Shown in pieces: positions 26,575-35,321 of a stretch of DNA of 64,000 bases (within the stretch, counting starts at the first letter, position 1; each line of letters opens with the position of its first letter). The DNA is from Thorsellia anophelis DSM 18579. Lineage in GTDB: Bacteria > Pseudomonadota > Gammaproteobacteria > Enterobacterales > Thorselliaceae. A model generated the notes under the pieces. The model saw only the letters and a list, made by a program, of their open reading frames with translations, ran no database searches and was not told the origin of the DNA. The stretch lies in assembly GCF_900111395.1 (NCBI RefSeq), contig NZ_FOHV01000013.1, positions 1 to 64,000 on the forward strand. Reading direction: 5' to 3'. A program made the translations under genes and the position numbers.

Positions 26575-29500
26575 ATGTGGCATATCTATTCAATAGGTGA
26601 TAGTGCTTTTCTTGCTCAGGTATTAAACGCAGTTGCAATGTTGACTGGAACAGGTGATTTTATCACATTAGTAAAGATTGGCTTTTTAATTGGAGTGATT
26701 TTTATTGCGTTTAAATCTATCTTAAATGTTGGTAAGGGGATAGATTTCAGTCAATTGCTTATAGCTTGGATAGTTTTTGCTATTAGCTTTGGCCCCACAA
26801 GTAAAGTGGTGATTGAAGATGTCTATACTGGACATGTTCAAGTTGTTGATAATGTTCCTATAGGAGTGGCATCTGTCGGAGCGATTGTATCAAAGATAGG
26901 GTTTGGATTAACAGAGTTATTTGAACAAGCCTTCTCTACACCAACGATGACTCAATATGGCTTTGCTTCAAGTTTAGAAGCTTTGATTGAAGTACGTACA
27001 GCATTATATAAACAAGTTAATATGCAGGTAGCAAATAAATTTTCAATTGGCGATATGGAACTCTCCTGGTATAACTATCTTAAGGAATGCACTTTAATTG
27101 GAGTCGATATTGGACAACTGTCATTAGCAAGCATAATGAACCACCCTTCACCCATAGAGGCTGTAAAATTTGATTCCAAGGTATATGGTACCGAAATTAT
27201 TATGTCAAATAGGCAAGAGTTGATGGATTGTTCTGAAGCATATGCAGCACTTAAAGCTATGACTGAAAGTGAATTTATTCCAAAATTGAAAGAGTTACTA
27301 GCAGCAAATTTGAGTCAGCAGCCAAGTTTTGATGTTGATAGCATTATCCGGTCATCTTTAAATCATTTAGGACTAAGTACAATCAGCATACAAAATTTTA
27401 TGGCAGCATCTATTCTTTTACCTATTTATGAGCAAGCTGCAGTTGGTAAATATCAAGATGAACAAGCTTTTACAAGCGCGGTTATGATTAATCAAGCTAT
27501 TTTGCAACGTAATACTCAATGGGCTGCTGAAGCTCAGCTATTTAATAATATCGTTAGACCTATGATGACCTTTTTCGAAGGATTCATTTACGCGATTACA
27601 CCTTTAATGGGATTTGTTATCGCACTTGGTTCCTTTGGAATTAATATGACCTGTAAATATTTGGTTATGCTACTTTGGATTCAGCTTTGGATGCCACTTT
27701 TAGCAATTATTAATCTCTACATACACCTTAGTGTCAATCGAAAAATGAGTGCATTAATTAATCAAGCTGATTTTCAGTTCTCATCCTTTTCGGGTATGCA
27801 AACATTAGATAGCCTGCTACAAACTTGGATTGCTACAGGTGGAATGTTAGCTTCTAGCGTGCCTGCCATTGCATTAATGTTAGTATATGGTTCATCAGTT
27901 ACAGCAACCCATCTTGCAGGAAGATTACAAAATAGTGATACAATTGATGAGAAAATTTTGACGCCAGATTTAGCAAGCATTGCACCTGTTACCCAAACTC
28001 AATCACTGTATCAAACAGGCTCTCTTACTGGTACCATGAAAAATGGTAGCGATCAATTGATGAGCCAATTTTCAGTCAATCACGCCATGTCTAATATCAA
28101 TAGTGCAGCAAACGAAGAATTGATGCAGGCAACAACACAATTTTCTCATCAATTAGGGCAGTCTTTAAGTAAAGGATTTAGCTCTTCACATACCATTGAT
28201 TCTTTAAGTTCAATTGGGGAGTCTATCCGTTCAAGTCAATCTGAATCTTCAGATATGGTAAATAAAATAGCTGATGATTTTCAGACTCGGTATGGTTTTA
28301 GTGACGATAAGCAATCTGCGGTAAGGGGACTTGTAACGGGAGTACTATCAGGTAACTTATCTATAGGTAAGAATGGAAATGTGATTAACAGAGAAAATGG
28401 TCAAACTGAAATGTCACTATCTGAATTTTTTGGCAGCAAAAATAAACCTAGCCTTGGACTAAAAACAGGACTAGCAGGGCAAGCTGAATCAATGGAAAGT
28501 GTCGGTCAGGCTAAATCAGCGCAGTTATTAATTGGCGAGCTCACTAATCTTTCTACTAGTGATAGTATCAAGAGTGATTTTATGCATGCAATGAGTAAAG
28601 ATATTAGCCGAGGTAGTCGTTCAGGTATTTCTAATCTGATTAATCAACAAGATGAATCTAAATTAGTTAAATCAGCCCAAGATTTGCAAAGTGCATCAAA
28701 ACGCGTTACTCAAATAGCACAAACAAGTTTATCGATGCAAGGCCAAAAACAAACAGATGGTGCAACCTTAACAAAATTAGCAGCAAGTAACTCACATGTT
28801 ATTGATTATTTGAATCAATATATGACAGACCATCCTGAAGCTGCAGGGAGAATGCGTTCACAGCTTCCGCTTTATCAATCTCTTTTATCAGATGATAATC
28901 AAGCGTATGTTGCAGCTTCACTTGAAGCATTATCTTATGACCAATCACATAATCCTGCAGAGCGGGATAATGATAATCAAGCAGCACTCAATATTATGGG
29001 GATGGCAACTTCAACCCGAGCAACGATTAACCATCCGAATACACATAGGCAAATGGCAAATATTCCTACGATAGGTAAGCAAACGTCAGAGATACAAGCT
29101 AATTTAAGCCCAGATCTAACAGGCACTAATCAGCTCCAATCTCAATATGCAAATAGTTCAGATAATTATGCAAAGGACTTTAGTGTTAGAGAAAATGAAC
29201 TGCAAGCATTTCAACATATTAGTAATAAACGAGTGAATGATAATCACAGTTTGTACGGACAGGCTGGTGATGCAATGATAGAGAAGGTTTTGACTGATAA
29301 CATACTTTCAAATCAACAAGGAGTTAGTAAATCCAGTCAGTTTTTTAATGCAATCGATACAATAGGAAAAGCAAATTTAAACTATACAAATGCAGCAACT
29401 CATGCCCTGAATAATTTAGGAAATGATTACAAAACTTATTATCAAAAAGCACTGAATGATACCGATTCAAGAGGGATTTTACATACCAGTGCAATAGCAT

Positions 29501-30027
29501 CTGAAGCAACATGGACTGGGTTAAAATCGGCTTTAAACGCCGGTATTGAAATGAATAACCCTTTAGAGGCATTTACTCAAGCATATCAGGAGTCCAATCA
29601 TAATGGCGCGCCAGATTTAAACTGGGGAACACGTGTTGAGGCAATTATGGCCGGATTAGGAGGAGCTGCAAAACATAATCAACTTGGTCCTTATTTAGAT
29701 AAATATGCTAATGAATTCAAATTATCAGCATATCAAGAGGGAATTGCAATGGGATTAACTAGACTGCAAAGCCAGGTTTTTGCTGAATCTTTTAATGAGG
29801 GAATTTTTAATCGGGTTTTTCATAGCCAAGAACCAAGTACGTGGTCTGATGAAATTATCAGTTTAAGAGATAAAATAGTTGAAAGTTATCCTGAGCAAAA
29901 TGAAAACACGCAGGCTTTAGTTAACAAACAAGTTGGTATGATTATGGAGGCGTCACTATCTGGTCAAAATGCGCGTAATGAGCTTATTGATATTCGAGCG
30001 TATAATATGAAAACTCATAGAGAATAA
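26575..30027 (+). CDS. traG: TraG, mating-pair stabilisation and assembly protein
   Basis: A 1150-residue TraG. The N-terminal 450 residues hold several membrane segments and conserved motifs (LVKIGFLIGVIFIAFKSI, VPIGVASVGAIVSKIGFGLTELF, ITPLMGFVIALGSFG, LVMLLWIQLWMPLLAIINLYI). The C-terminal part is long, soluble and rich in Ser/Gln/Asn with helical repeats, as in F TraG, where it reaches into the recipient and senses entry exclusion. No eex/traS-like exclusion gene follows. The start abuts traH's stop codon. A terminator hairpin follows. Confidence 0.93.
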   Translation: MWHIYSIGDSAFLAQVLNAVAMLTGTGDFITLVKIGFLIGVIFIAFKSILNVGKGIDFSQLLIAWIVFAISFGPTSKVVIEDVYTGHVQVVDNVPIGVASVGAIVSKIGFGLTELFEQAFSTPTMTQYGFASSLEALIEVRTALYKQVNMQVANKFSIGDMELSWYNYLKECTLIGVDIGQLSLASIMNHPSPIEAVKFDSKVYGTEIIMSNRQELMDCSEAYAALKAMTESEFIPKLKELLAANLSQQPSFDVDSIIRSSLNHLGLSTISIQNFMAASILLPIYEQAAVGKYQDEQAFTSAVMINQAILQRNTQWAAEAQLFNNIVRPMMTFFEGFIYAITPLMGFVIALGSFGINMTCKYLVMLLWIQLWMPLLAIINLYIHLSVNRKMSALINQADFQFSSFSGMQTLDSLLQTWIATGGMLASSVPAIALMLVYGSSVTATHLAGRLQNSDTIDEKILTPDLASIAPVTQTQSLYQTGSLTGTMKNGSDQLMSQFSVNHAMSNINSAANEELMQATTQFSHQLGQSLSKGFSSSHTIDSLSSIGESIRSSQSESSDMVNKIADDFQTRYGFSDDKQSAVRGLVTGVLSGNLSIGKNGNVINRENGQTEMSLSEFFGSKNKPSLGLKTGLAGQAESMESVGQAKSAQLLIGELTNLSTSDSIKSDFMHAMSKDISRGSRSGISNLINQQDESKLVKSAQDLQSASKRVTQIAQTSLSMQGQKQTDGATLTKLAASNSHVIDYLNQYMTDHPEAAGRMRSQLPLYQSLLSDDNQAYVAASLEALSYDQSHNPAERDNDNQAALNIMGMATSTRATINHPNTHRQMANIPTIGKQTSEIQANLSPDLTGTNQLQSQYANSSDNYAKDFSVRENELQAFQHISNKRVNDNHSLYGQAGDAMIEKVLTDNILSNQQGVSKSSQFFNAIDTIGKANLNYTNAATHALNNLGNDYKTYYQKALNDTDSRGILHTSAIASEATWTGLKSALNAGIEMNNPLEAFTQAYQESNHNGAPDLNWGTRVEAIMAGLGGAAKHNQLGPYLDKYANEFKLSAYQEGIAMGLTRLQSQVFAESFNEGIFNRVFHSQEPSTWSDEIISLRDKIVESYPEQNENTQALVNKQVGMIMEASLSGQNARNELIDIRAYNMKTHRE

Positions 30028-30036
30028 ACGCATCAG

Positions 30037-30071
30037 AAAGGACAAAAAGCGCTTGGCTATTTGTCCTTTTT
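30037..30071 (+). terminator. Intrinsic terminator after traG
   Basis: A perfect 10-base-pair stem AAAGGACAAA / TTTGTCCTTT with a 13-base loop and T-rich end, 9 bases after the traG stop. It closes the traF-H-G operon against the convergent FlhC-like gene. Confidence 0.8.
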
Positions 30072-30115
30072 AAAAAAATTGAATGTTGAGACTGTTATGA
30101 TATTTCAGTAACAGA

Positions 30116-30703
30116 TCACTTAGTTAACTTTTTTTTGGTAGTGTTTGTTAGCTTGCAGTGGGGGCATTCTAATTTTGTGGATTGTTCACTAGCTTCAATA
30201 TAAGCACAACCACTTGAGCAACGCCTGAAGATAATTCTTCTGCTGATCAATCCTTTGGCAATAACCCATGCTTCATTTATGTCAAATTTTTTCCATTTAG
30301 GAGTTTTGTCTAAATTAAGTACAGTTCGTATTTCTTCGTAACAATTATAGCTTTTGATTAAATTATTTAAATCTATTGATTTATAATCTGACTGTGCAAA
30401 CTTGATGTAGATTTCTAGGAAAATTGCCGCTTCTATTTGGCGACTTTGAGTGCTTAATAATGATTCAATCGTTGGCATTTGGCCTCCTTTAGGGCTTTCT
30501 GAAAAGATACCTCTAAAAAAATCCCTTAAATGAGTAAGTGAAATATCTAATGAACTGGCTATAATGGTAATTTTGATACCCGCTTTTAGAAACTTAATTG
30601 CTTCATACTGAATGTTGATTCTCGAAATTTTTGATTTAGCTAATTTGTCAGGGTTATAAGATAAATCTTTTTTGTATGGTGTTTTAGTTTTTTTATTTTT
30701 CAT
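30116..30703 (-). CDS. FlhC-like master activator (SetC/AcaC family)
   Basis: A 195-residue FlhC-type transcription activator. It matches the FlhC plan: a basic N-terminus, an HTH-like region (IQYEAIKFLKAGIKITIIASSLDISLTHLRDFFRGI) followed by ESPKGGQMP, the SRQIEAAIFLEIYIKF helix, a long helix with INEAWVIAKGLISRRIIFRRC, and a C-terminal zinc site RRCSSGCA...LECPHC. FlhC with FlhD controls flagella; the SetC/AcaC versions control transfer genes of SXT and IncC elements. The context (directly after traG) supports a SetC/AcaC role. AGAAGGA precedes the ATG. It is the last gene of a minus-strand set with two FlhD-like genes. Confidence 0.82.
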   Translation of the reverse strand: MKNKKTKTPYKKDLSYNPDKLAKSKISRINIQYEAIKFLKAGIKITIIASSLDISLTHLRDFFRGIFSESPKGGQMPTIESLLSTQSRQIEAAIFLEIYIKFAQSDYKSIDLNNLIKSYNCYEEIRTVLNLDKTPKWKKFDINEAWVIAKGLISRRIIFRRCSSGCAYIEASEQSTKLECPHCKLTNTTKKKLTK

Positions 30704-30749
30704 TTGATCCTTCTCTTTTTTAAATTATATATATTGTTGATGTTAAATC

Positions 30750-31076
30750 TTATTTTTCAAAGTGGCTACTTTTTTTAGGTAAATCATCCATGCTCGGTCT
30801 GAGCAGATTATTGACACATTTTAATCGCCATAAGGTTAAAGTTTCTTTTCTAAAAAAGAGATCAATGTCTTTAGTAGGAAGTAATACCTTATAATGTAGA
30901 AAAGGGCTTTGGATGATATGGTCTAATTGAGAGTTACTAAGCGTTGAAAGCTTAACGATAACACTTCTTGGTAAAGGGCAGCGTAGAACAGCTTGATCGA
31001 TATCGGCTATACTAATTGAACGAAGTAAATGCATATACTTTAAGTTGAAAATTGCTAGCTGGTTTTGAGTTTCCAT
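30750..31076 (-). CDS. FlhD-like subunit 1 (SetD/AcaD-like)
   Basis: A 108-residue protein following the FlhD pattern: an N-terminal helix QLAIFNLKYMHLLRSIS (compare the IYDINLSYLLLAQ helix of FlhD), an aspartate-led segment, then LPRSVIVKLSTLSNSQLDHIIQS and a beta-like LHYKVLLP. FlhD proteins have no DNA-binding alone; they pair with FlhC. AAAGGA gives a normal start. It lies 46 bases upstream of the FlhC-like gene, so they are probably made together. It is more divergent at its C-terminus (KSSHFEK). Confidence 0.68.
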   Translation of the reverse strand: METQNQLAIFNLKYMHLLRSISIADIDQAVLRCPLPRSVIVKLSTLSNSQLDHIIQSPFLHYKVLLPTKDIDLFFRKETLTLWRLKCVNNLLRPSMDDLPKKSSHFEK

Positions 31077-31210
31077 AAATTCCTTTTTTAGGTTAACAGA
31101 TTGATTTAAAATTAGAACTTATAAAGGAGCTAAGCTTGTAATCAACACTTAGCCACTTCATCAGTTCCGTATGATGAATTCAAAATGAGGATTTGAATTC
31201 ATTAATTTTC

Positions 31211-31465
31211 TCATTTAAATTTTAAATGAGAATAATTTGCAAGCATATTCTTTAAGTCATGCTCTGTAAGAGTAGGTACTAAAAGCAGTATGCTACTTTG
31301 CGATAAAGTGAGTAATTGTTCATTAGTAAATGTCGAAAATAATGCTACTTGTGATTTAGTAAGATTAAAAAGCTTTATTGCATCATCTGGATTATCTTTT
31401 GTCATTTTTTGAATCAGTAAAAAATACTCTAAGTTCAAATCACTAATTTCTTGTTGAATATTCAT
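31211..31465 (-). CDS. FlhD-like subunit 2 (SetD/AcaD-like)
   Basis: An 84-residue protein starting MNIQQEISDLNLEYFLLIQKM, the FlhD-type N-terminal helix, followed by KDNPDDAIKLFNLTKSQVALFSTFTNEQLLTLSQSS and a beta-strand LLLVPTL. These match the FlhD core in order and spacing. It is shorter than FlhD (116) and than its neighbour. An AAGGAAG ribosome site precedes it. It is first in the three-gene minus-strand set, 134 bases before the second FlhD-like gene. Two different FlhD-like partners for one FlhC-like protein suggest alternative complexes. Confidence 0.68.
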   Translation of the reverse strand: MNIQQEISDLNLEYFLLIQKMTKDNPDDAIKLFNLTKSQVALFSTFTNEQLLTLSQSSILLLVPTLTEHDLKNMLANYSHLKFK

Positions 31466-31583
31466 TTTAACTTCCTTTTAATTTAGTTCGTGAAACGTAC
31501 TTCTTAAGATATGTACATTTCAAATTATATTTTCCAAATTAAACATACATCCTGCGATGCAGATTTAATCATCAAGCATATAC

Positions 31584-31606
31584 AAAAAATAATCCGTAAG
31601 GATTAT
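31584..31606 (-). terminator. Terminator-like hairpin before the FlhD/FlhC-like set
   Basis: ATAATCC, loop of 4, GGATTAT gives a 7-base-pair stem, and on the minus strand it is followed by a run of six T. It sits 118 bases before the first FlhD-like start, so it would either stop RNA entering from the right or attenuate the leader of this operon. Confidence 0.5.
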
Positions 31607-32504
31607 CCCATATAAGGCAAAAACCTGTAATGGAAAGTGAATATACTCATAAACATATTCAGTGAATTAACAATCTTATCTAATGAATTCTTATAAAAGA
31701 ATTGCAAAGATTAAAAAATGTTAAGTTTCTCTCCATTGTTTAAACTAGATTCTATTATAAAGCGAAAAAAAGCAAAAATGTTTATTATCTTCAATTTGAC
31801 AGTTTATCTTTTTATCAGTTGTGATGTTTTTATTTGCGTCTTATTATTATTTCTTTTAAATCAATATTTTAGTTAAATTTTCTCGATTTGGTAAAGTAAA
31901 AACATTTAAACACACATTATTATCAAAATCATTACCCAATTTACATTCGATTTGTGGTATATGCACCATTTTTATTAATGTGAAAATTTTGATATAGCTA
32001 TAGCTGCAAACATATAAGCAAAAAAATAAATAAATTTTGTATTGTGTTATTTTATAGTTATATATTTTATTCTTGCTGTTTTAGACTAGTTAGATATTCA
32101 AAGTAATATGTGTGTGTTTATCATATAACTATATAAACATCTTGATTTTTTAACTGGTAATAATTATTCTGAATTATAATTATTGTAAATTGATGTTTAA
32201 TCAAAATTAGGTTTTCAGAGAGATATTAAATAGAAAATAATGAATGGAGAATATTATTGTTTGTAAAATAATATGGTTGAATATTACTATTGTTTTGTAA
32301 TATTTATTTAAATAAATGTATTGATAATCCGCTTGCTTAATTCTAGTTAAAAATTATGAGTGAAATTTTTCGCTACCTTGACATAATTTAAATTTGAAAA
32401 TTAAATTTAATTAAGCATATTTGTGCTGAAAATTTAACCTTTATCTAATTTAAGTGCTGATTTGCCCATGTAAAAATGGTCCATTGGTGTGGTACTTATC
32501 CAAG

Positions 32505-32523
32505 AAATTTTCCATTTTAGATG
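32505..32523 (+). promoter_or_regulatory. Operator-like direct repeat, upstream copy
   Basis: AAATTTTCCATTTTAGATG. It is repeated with one mismatch at 32800-32818. A third partial copy (TATTTTCCATTTTAT, 32761-32775) and inverted ATGGAAAAA forms (near 32529 and 32735) lie between. Likely bound by a repressor or activator of the downstream operon. Confidence 0.5.
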
Positions 32524-32795
32524 TGTCATGGAAAAACTTAAGCAATAAATGAGTTGAGTTAGGTCATTTATAATCTTGTTAGCAAAATGATGCAGTTAGA
32601 AGGGTAAAAACATTTTTTTACTTCATTACTTAGTTATTGTAATTTAAATTCAATAGGTTAATTCTTTATATAGGTTTTTTTGTTACTCGTTTCGCTTAAA
32701 ATTGTTAAAAATGTGATCTATGTCTTATAAAAAAATGGAAAAAATGGTAGATTACAACAATATTTTCCATTTTATTTCTTTATTTGTTATTTTAT

Positions 32796-32818
32796 GGAAA
32801 AATTTTCCGTTTTAGATG
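32796..32818 (+). promoter_or_regulatory. Operator-like repeat, downstream copy with dyad
   Basis: GGAAAAATTTTCC (32796-32808) is a perfect dyad about a central A, running into the repeat AAATTTTCCGTTTTAGATG. It ends 49 bases before the first gene of the operon. The RpiR regulator encoded at 38839 is the natural candidate to bind it; this is inferred from proximity. Confidence 0.5.
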
Positions 32819-32866
32819 CAGTGTATGAACTAGTAAAGTTAAAAAACTAAATTAGGGGTGGTAAAA

Positions 32867-33652
32867 ATGTTAGAACAAGTAAAGGCATTCAGTATGGACT
32901 TATTTTCCTTAAAAGGTAAAACAGCATTGATTACTGGCGGGAATAGTGGTCTTGGCCAAGCTTACAGCATTGCATTTGCAAAAGCTGGTGCAAACATAGC
33001 TGTTGTAGCCATGGCAGATGATGATGGTGAAACGGAGCGTTTAGTGACTGAATGTGGCGTGGGGTATCATTTTGTACTTGGAGATATTACCAAGGAAGGA
33101 TTCCCAAAGACAGCTGTAGAAAGTGTTGTAGACCATTTTGGTAAAGTTGATATTTTAGTCAATAATGCTGGTATCTGCATCAATGAGCCGGATGTATTGA
33201 AATTCACTAGAGTTCAGTGGGACAAAATGATCTCTGTCAATCTCACAGCGGCATTTGAAATGTCTCATGAAGTGGCTAAGTATATGATTCCACAAAAAAG
33301 TGGCAAGATTATAAATATTGCATCAATGTTTTCATATTTAGGTGGGCAATGGTCACCTGCCTATGCATCTACAAAACATGGGATTGTAGGATTAACTAAG
33401 GCATATTGTGATGAACTAGCACAATTCAACATACAAGTTACTGCAATTGCTCCAGGTTATTTTGCCACACCTCTTACTGAGAAAACTCGCTCTAATCCTG
33501 AAGCTAATGCAAGAGTTTTGTCTCATATCGCCGCTAATCGTTGGGGTGATATTGCAGACTTGATGGGCGCTGCTGTATTTTTAGCTTCTGATGCGTCTAA
33601 TTACGTAAACGGATCTGTAATTGCGGTTGATGGTGGCTACCTCGTACGTTAA
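32867..33652 (+). CDS. SDR-family dehydrogenase, YgcW-like
   Basis: A 261-residue NAD(P)-dependent short-chain dehydrogenase. The cofactor motif is ALITGGNSGLGQAY (TGxxxGxG), followed by LVNNAG, the catalytic serine in IINIASMFSY, and YASTKHG (Tyr-x-x-x-Lys). The C-terminus VNGSVIAVDGGYLV is typical. It belongs with gluconate/deoxygluconate-type dehydrogenases such as E. coli YgcW and KduD and oxidises or reduces a sugar, polyol or sugar acid. The open frame starts at a GTG at 32858, but AGGGG before the ATG at 32867 fixes the start there. First gene of the operon. Confidence 0.85.
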   Translation: MLEQVKAFSMDLFSLKGKTALITGGNSGLGQAYSIAFAKAGANIAVVAMADDDGETERLVTECGVGYHFVLGDITKEGFPKTAVESVVDHFGKVDILVNNAGICINEPDVLKFTRVQWDKMISVNLTAAFEMSHEVAKYMIPQKSGKIINIASMFSYLGGQWSPAYASTKHGIVGLTKAYCDELAQFNIQVTAIAPGYFATPLTEKTRSNPEANARVLSHIAANRWGDIADLMGAAVFLASDASNYVNGSVIAVDGGYLVR

Positions 33653-33704
33653 ATCAAAACAAAATTTTAAATCTAATATTCAACTCTATTTAAGGAAATT
33701 TATT

Positions 33705-35180
33705 ATGTTAACTAAGCAAGCAACACTAGACACATTAAACACACTATTAAAAGCAGATCAAATCGTTTTAGATCATGATAAGCTTTATGATGCAGCTGCA
33801 GACCGCTATAAAAAATATGCCAAATTTAAAAATCAATTAGATTCACCAATCCCAACTGCAATAGTGTTACCAGAAAGTGCAGAAGACGTTGCAAAAATCC
33901 TAACTTTTTGTAATGAAAATGATGTTAATGTGATTGCAAGAAGTGGTAAAACCGCAACTGAGGGCGGGCTTGAAAACTGGAGAGACAATACACTGGTTGT
34001 GGACTCAGCAAGATTGAATAAAATTATCAAAATTGATACTTATAATATGGAAGCTACCGTTCAAGCGGGTGTCTGTTTACAGACATTAGAAGATGAAGTT
34101 AGAAAATTAGGTTTCACAACAGGACATTCACCGCAATCTAAGCCAGTTGCTCAATATGGTGGTTTAGTAGCAACAAGAAGTATTGGCCAATTTTCTACAT
34201 TGTATGGTGGTATCGAGGACATGGTTGTTGGTCTTGAATGCGTATTTCCAAATGGACATATATCAAGAATAAAAAATGTACCTCGCCGTGCTGGTGGCCC
34301 TGACATCCGCCATGTAGTAATTGGTAATGAAGGTACCTTATGTTTTATTACTGAAGTCACTGTAAAACTATTTACTTACTATCCTGAAAATAATCGTTTC
34401 ATAGGTCATTTAATTAAAGATGTGGCATCTGGTATTAAAATTCTTCGTGATGTCATGGCTGCTGGATATCGTCCTTCTGTAGCAAGAGTATATTCAGAGG
34501 AAGATGCAGCTCAGCATTTTAGCGACTTCCATGAAGGTAAATGTATTTTAATTTTTATGTTAGAAGGGCCATCGAAAATTGTTGAGGCAACATTCGACGG
34601 TATTAACGATATCATTAATACACATCAGTCAGGCTTACTTAAACAAGTAGATGCAAGTTTAATTGAGAATTGGTTTAATCATCTTAACTGGTCACAAGCT
34701 AGAATTGAGAAAGAAATTGATGATATGGTGAAATACAGTAAGCATGATGGTTTCACTACGGAAATCTCAGCGAATTGGGAAGACATTCCTAAAATTTATG
34801 ATAGCGTTATTAAGCGTATTAGAACTGAATTCGCACGTAGCGAAGACCTCACTATGTTGGGTGGACATTCGTCTCATAGTTATATTAATGGTACTAATAT
34901 GTACTTTGTTTATAACTACAATATCAATTGTGAACCACGTGATGAAATGAGCACTTACCATCACCCTATCCAGCGTATAATTGTTGAGGAAACGCTTAAA
35001 TTTGGTGGTTCTATGTGTCATCACCATGGCATTGGTAAATATAGAAATGAATGGACTAAAGACGAGCATGGAAGTGCTTACTACATCTTAGAAGGGTTAA
35101 AGAAAACGTTTGATCCTAATGGCATTATGAACTTTGGTTGTATCTATCCTCAACCTAATACTGAACATTTTTTTAAATAA
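33705..35180 (+). CDS. FAD-linked oxidoreductase, YgcU-like
   Basis: A 491-residue flavoprotein of the VAO/PCMH type, resembling alkyl-DHAP synthase and GlcD. The FAD-binding half has VLPESAEDVAKIL, ARSGKTATEGGLENW, NMEATVQAGVCLQTLE, TTGHSPQSKP and GGLVATRSIGQFS. The cap ends with GGSMCHHHGIGKYRNEW, like the HHHGIG active-site segment of alkyl-DHAP synthase, and NGIMNFGCIYPQPN. It probably oxidises a hydroxy substrate of the pathway. The start at 33705 has TAAGGAAA upstream; the frame's earlier opening at 33621 overlaps the previous gene. E. coli YgcU sits in the same kind of gene set. Confidence 0.82.
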   Translation: MLTKQATLDTLNTLLKADQIVLDHDKLYDAAADRYKKYAKFKNQLDSPIPTAIVLPESAEDVAKILTFCNENDVNVIARSGKTATEGGLENWRDNTLVVDSARLNKIIKIDTYNMEATVQAGVCLQTLEDEVRKLGFTTGHSPQSKPVAQYGGLVATRSIGQFSTLYGGIEDMVVGLECVFPNGHISRIKNVPRRAGGPDIRHVVIGNEGTLCFITEVTVKLFTYYPENNRFIGHLIKDVASGIKILRDVMAAGYRPSVARVYSEEDAAQHFSDFHEGKCILIFMLEGPSKIVEATFDGINDIINTHQSGLLKQVDASLIENWFNHLNWSQARIEKEIDDMVKYSKHDGFTTEISANWEDIPKIYDSVIKRIRTEFARSEDLTMLGGHSSHSYINGTNMYFVYNYNINCEPRDEMSTYHHPIQRIIVEETLKFGGSMCHHHGIGKYRNEWTKDEHGSAYYILEGLKKTFDPNGIMNFGCIYPQPNTEHFFK

Positions 35181-35321
35181 TTATTTAGTTAATTAATTTT
35201 GAGTATTAACCAAGCATTGCTATTGTCTGGTTATAGATACTAGTAATGCTTAGGTAAAGAATGTATCAGATGATATATGCATCAAAGCTTTTATTTAATG
35301 CAAATGGTATAGGGTTATAAT

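Larger units (their letters stand above)
31466..32857. other. Long AT-rich gene-free region
   Basis: About 1.4 kb without a credible gene, very rich in A and T. It contains the minus-strand hairpin at 31584, and from 32500 onwards the operator-like repeats of the next operon. An attachment site or element end could lie here, since it separates transfer genes from metabolic genes, but no integrase gene or recognisable att repeat is seen. Confidence 0.5.

Noticed and set aside
3800-30027. P-type (VirB/Trb) secretion system
   Set aside because: TraK, TraV, TraU, TraN, TraF, TraH and TraG are F-type specific proteins.
31466-32857. Integrase or attachment site of the transfer element
   Set aside because: No integrase gene or repeat that could be an att site is seen in this AT-rich stretch.
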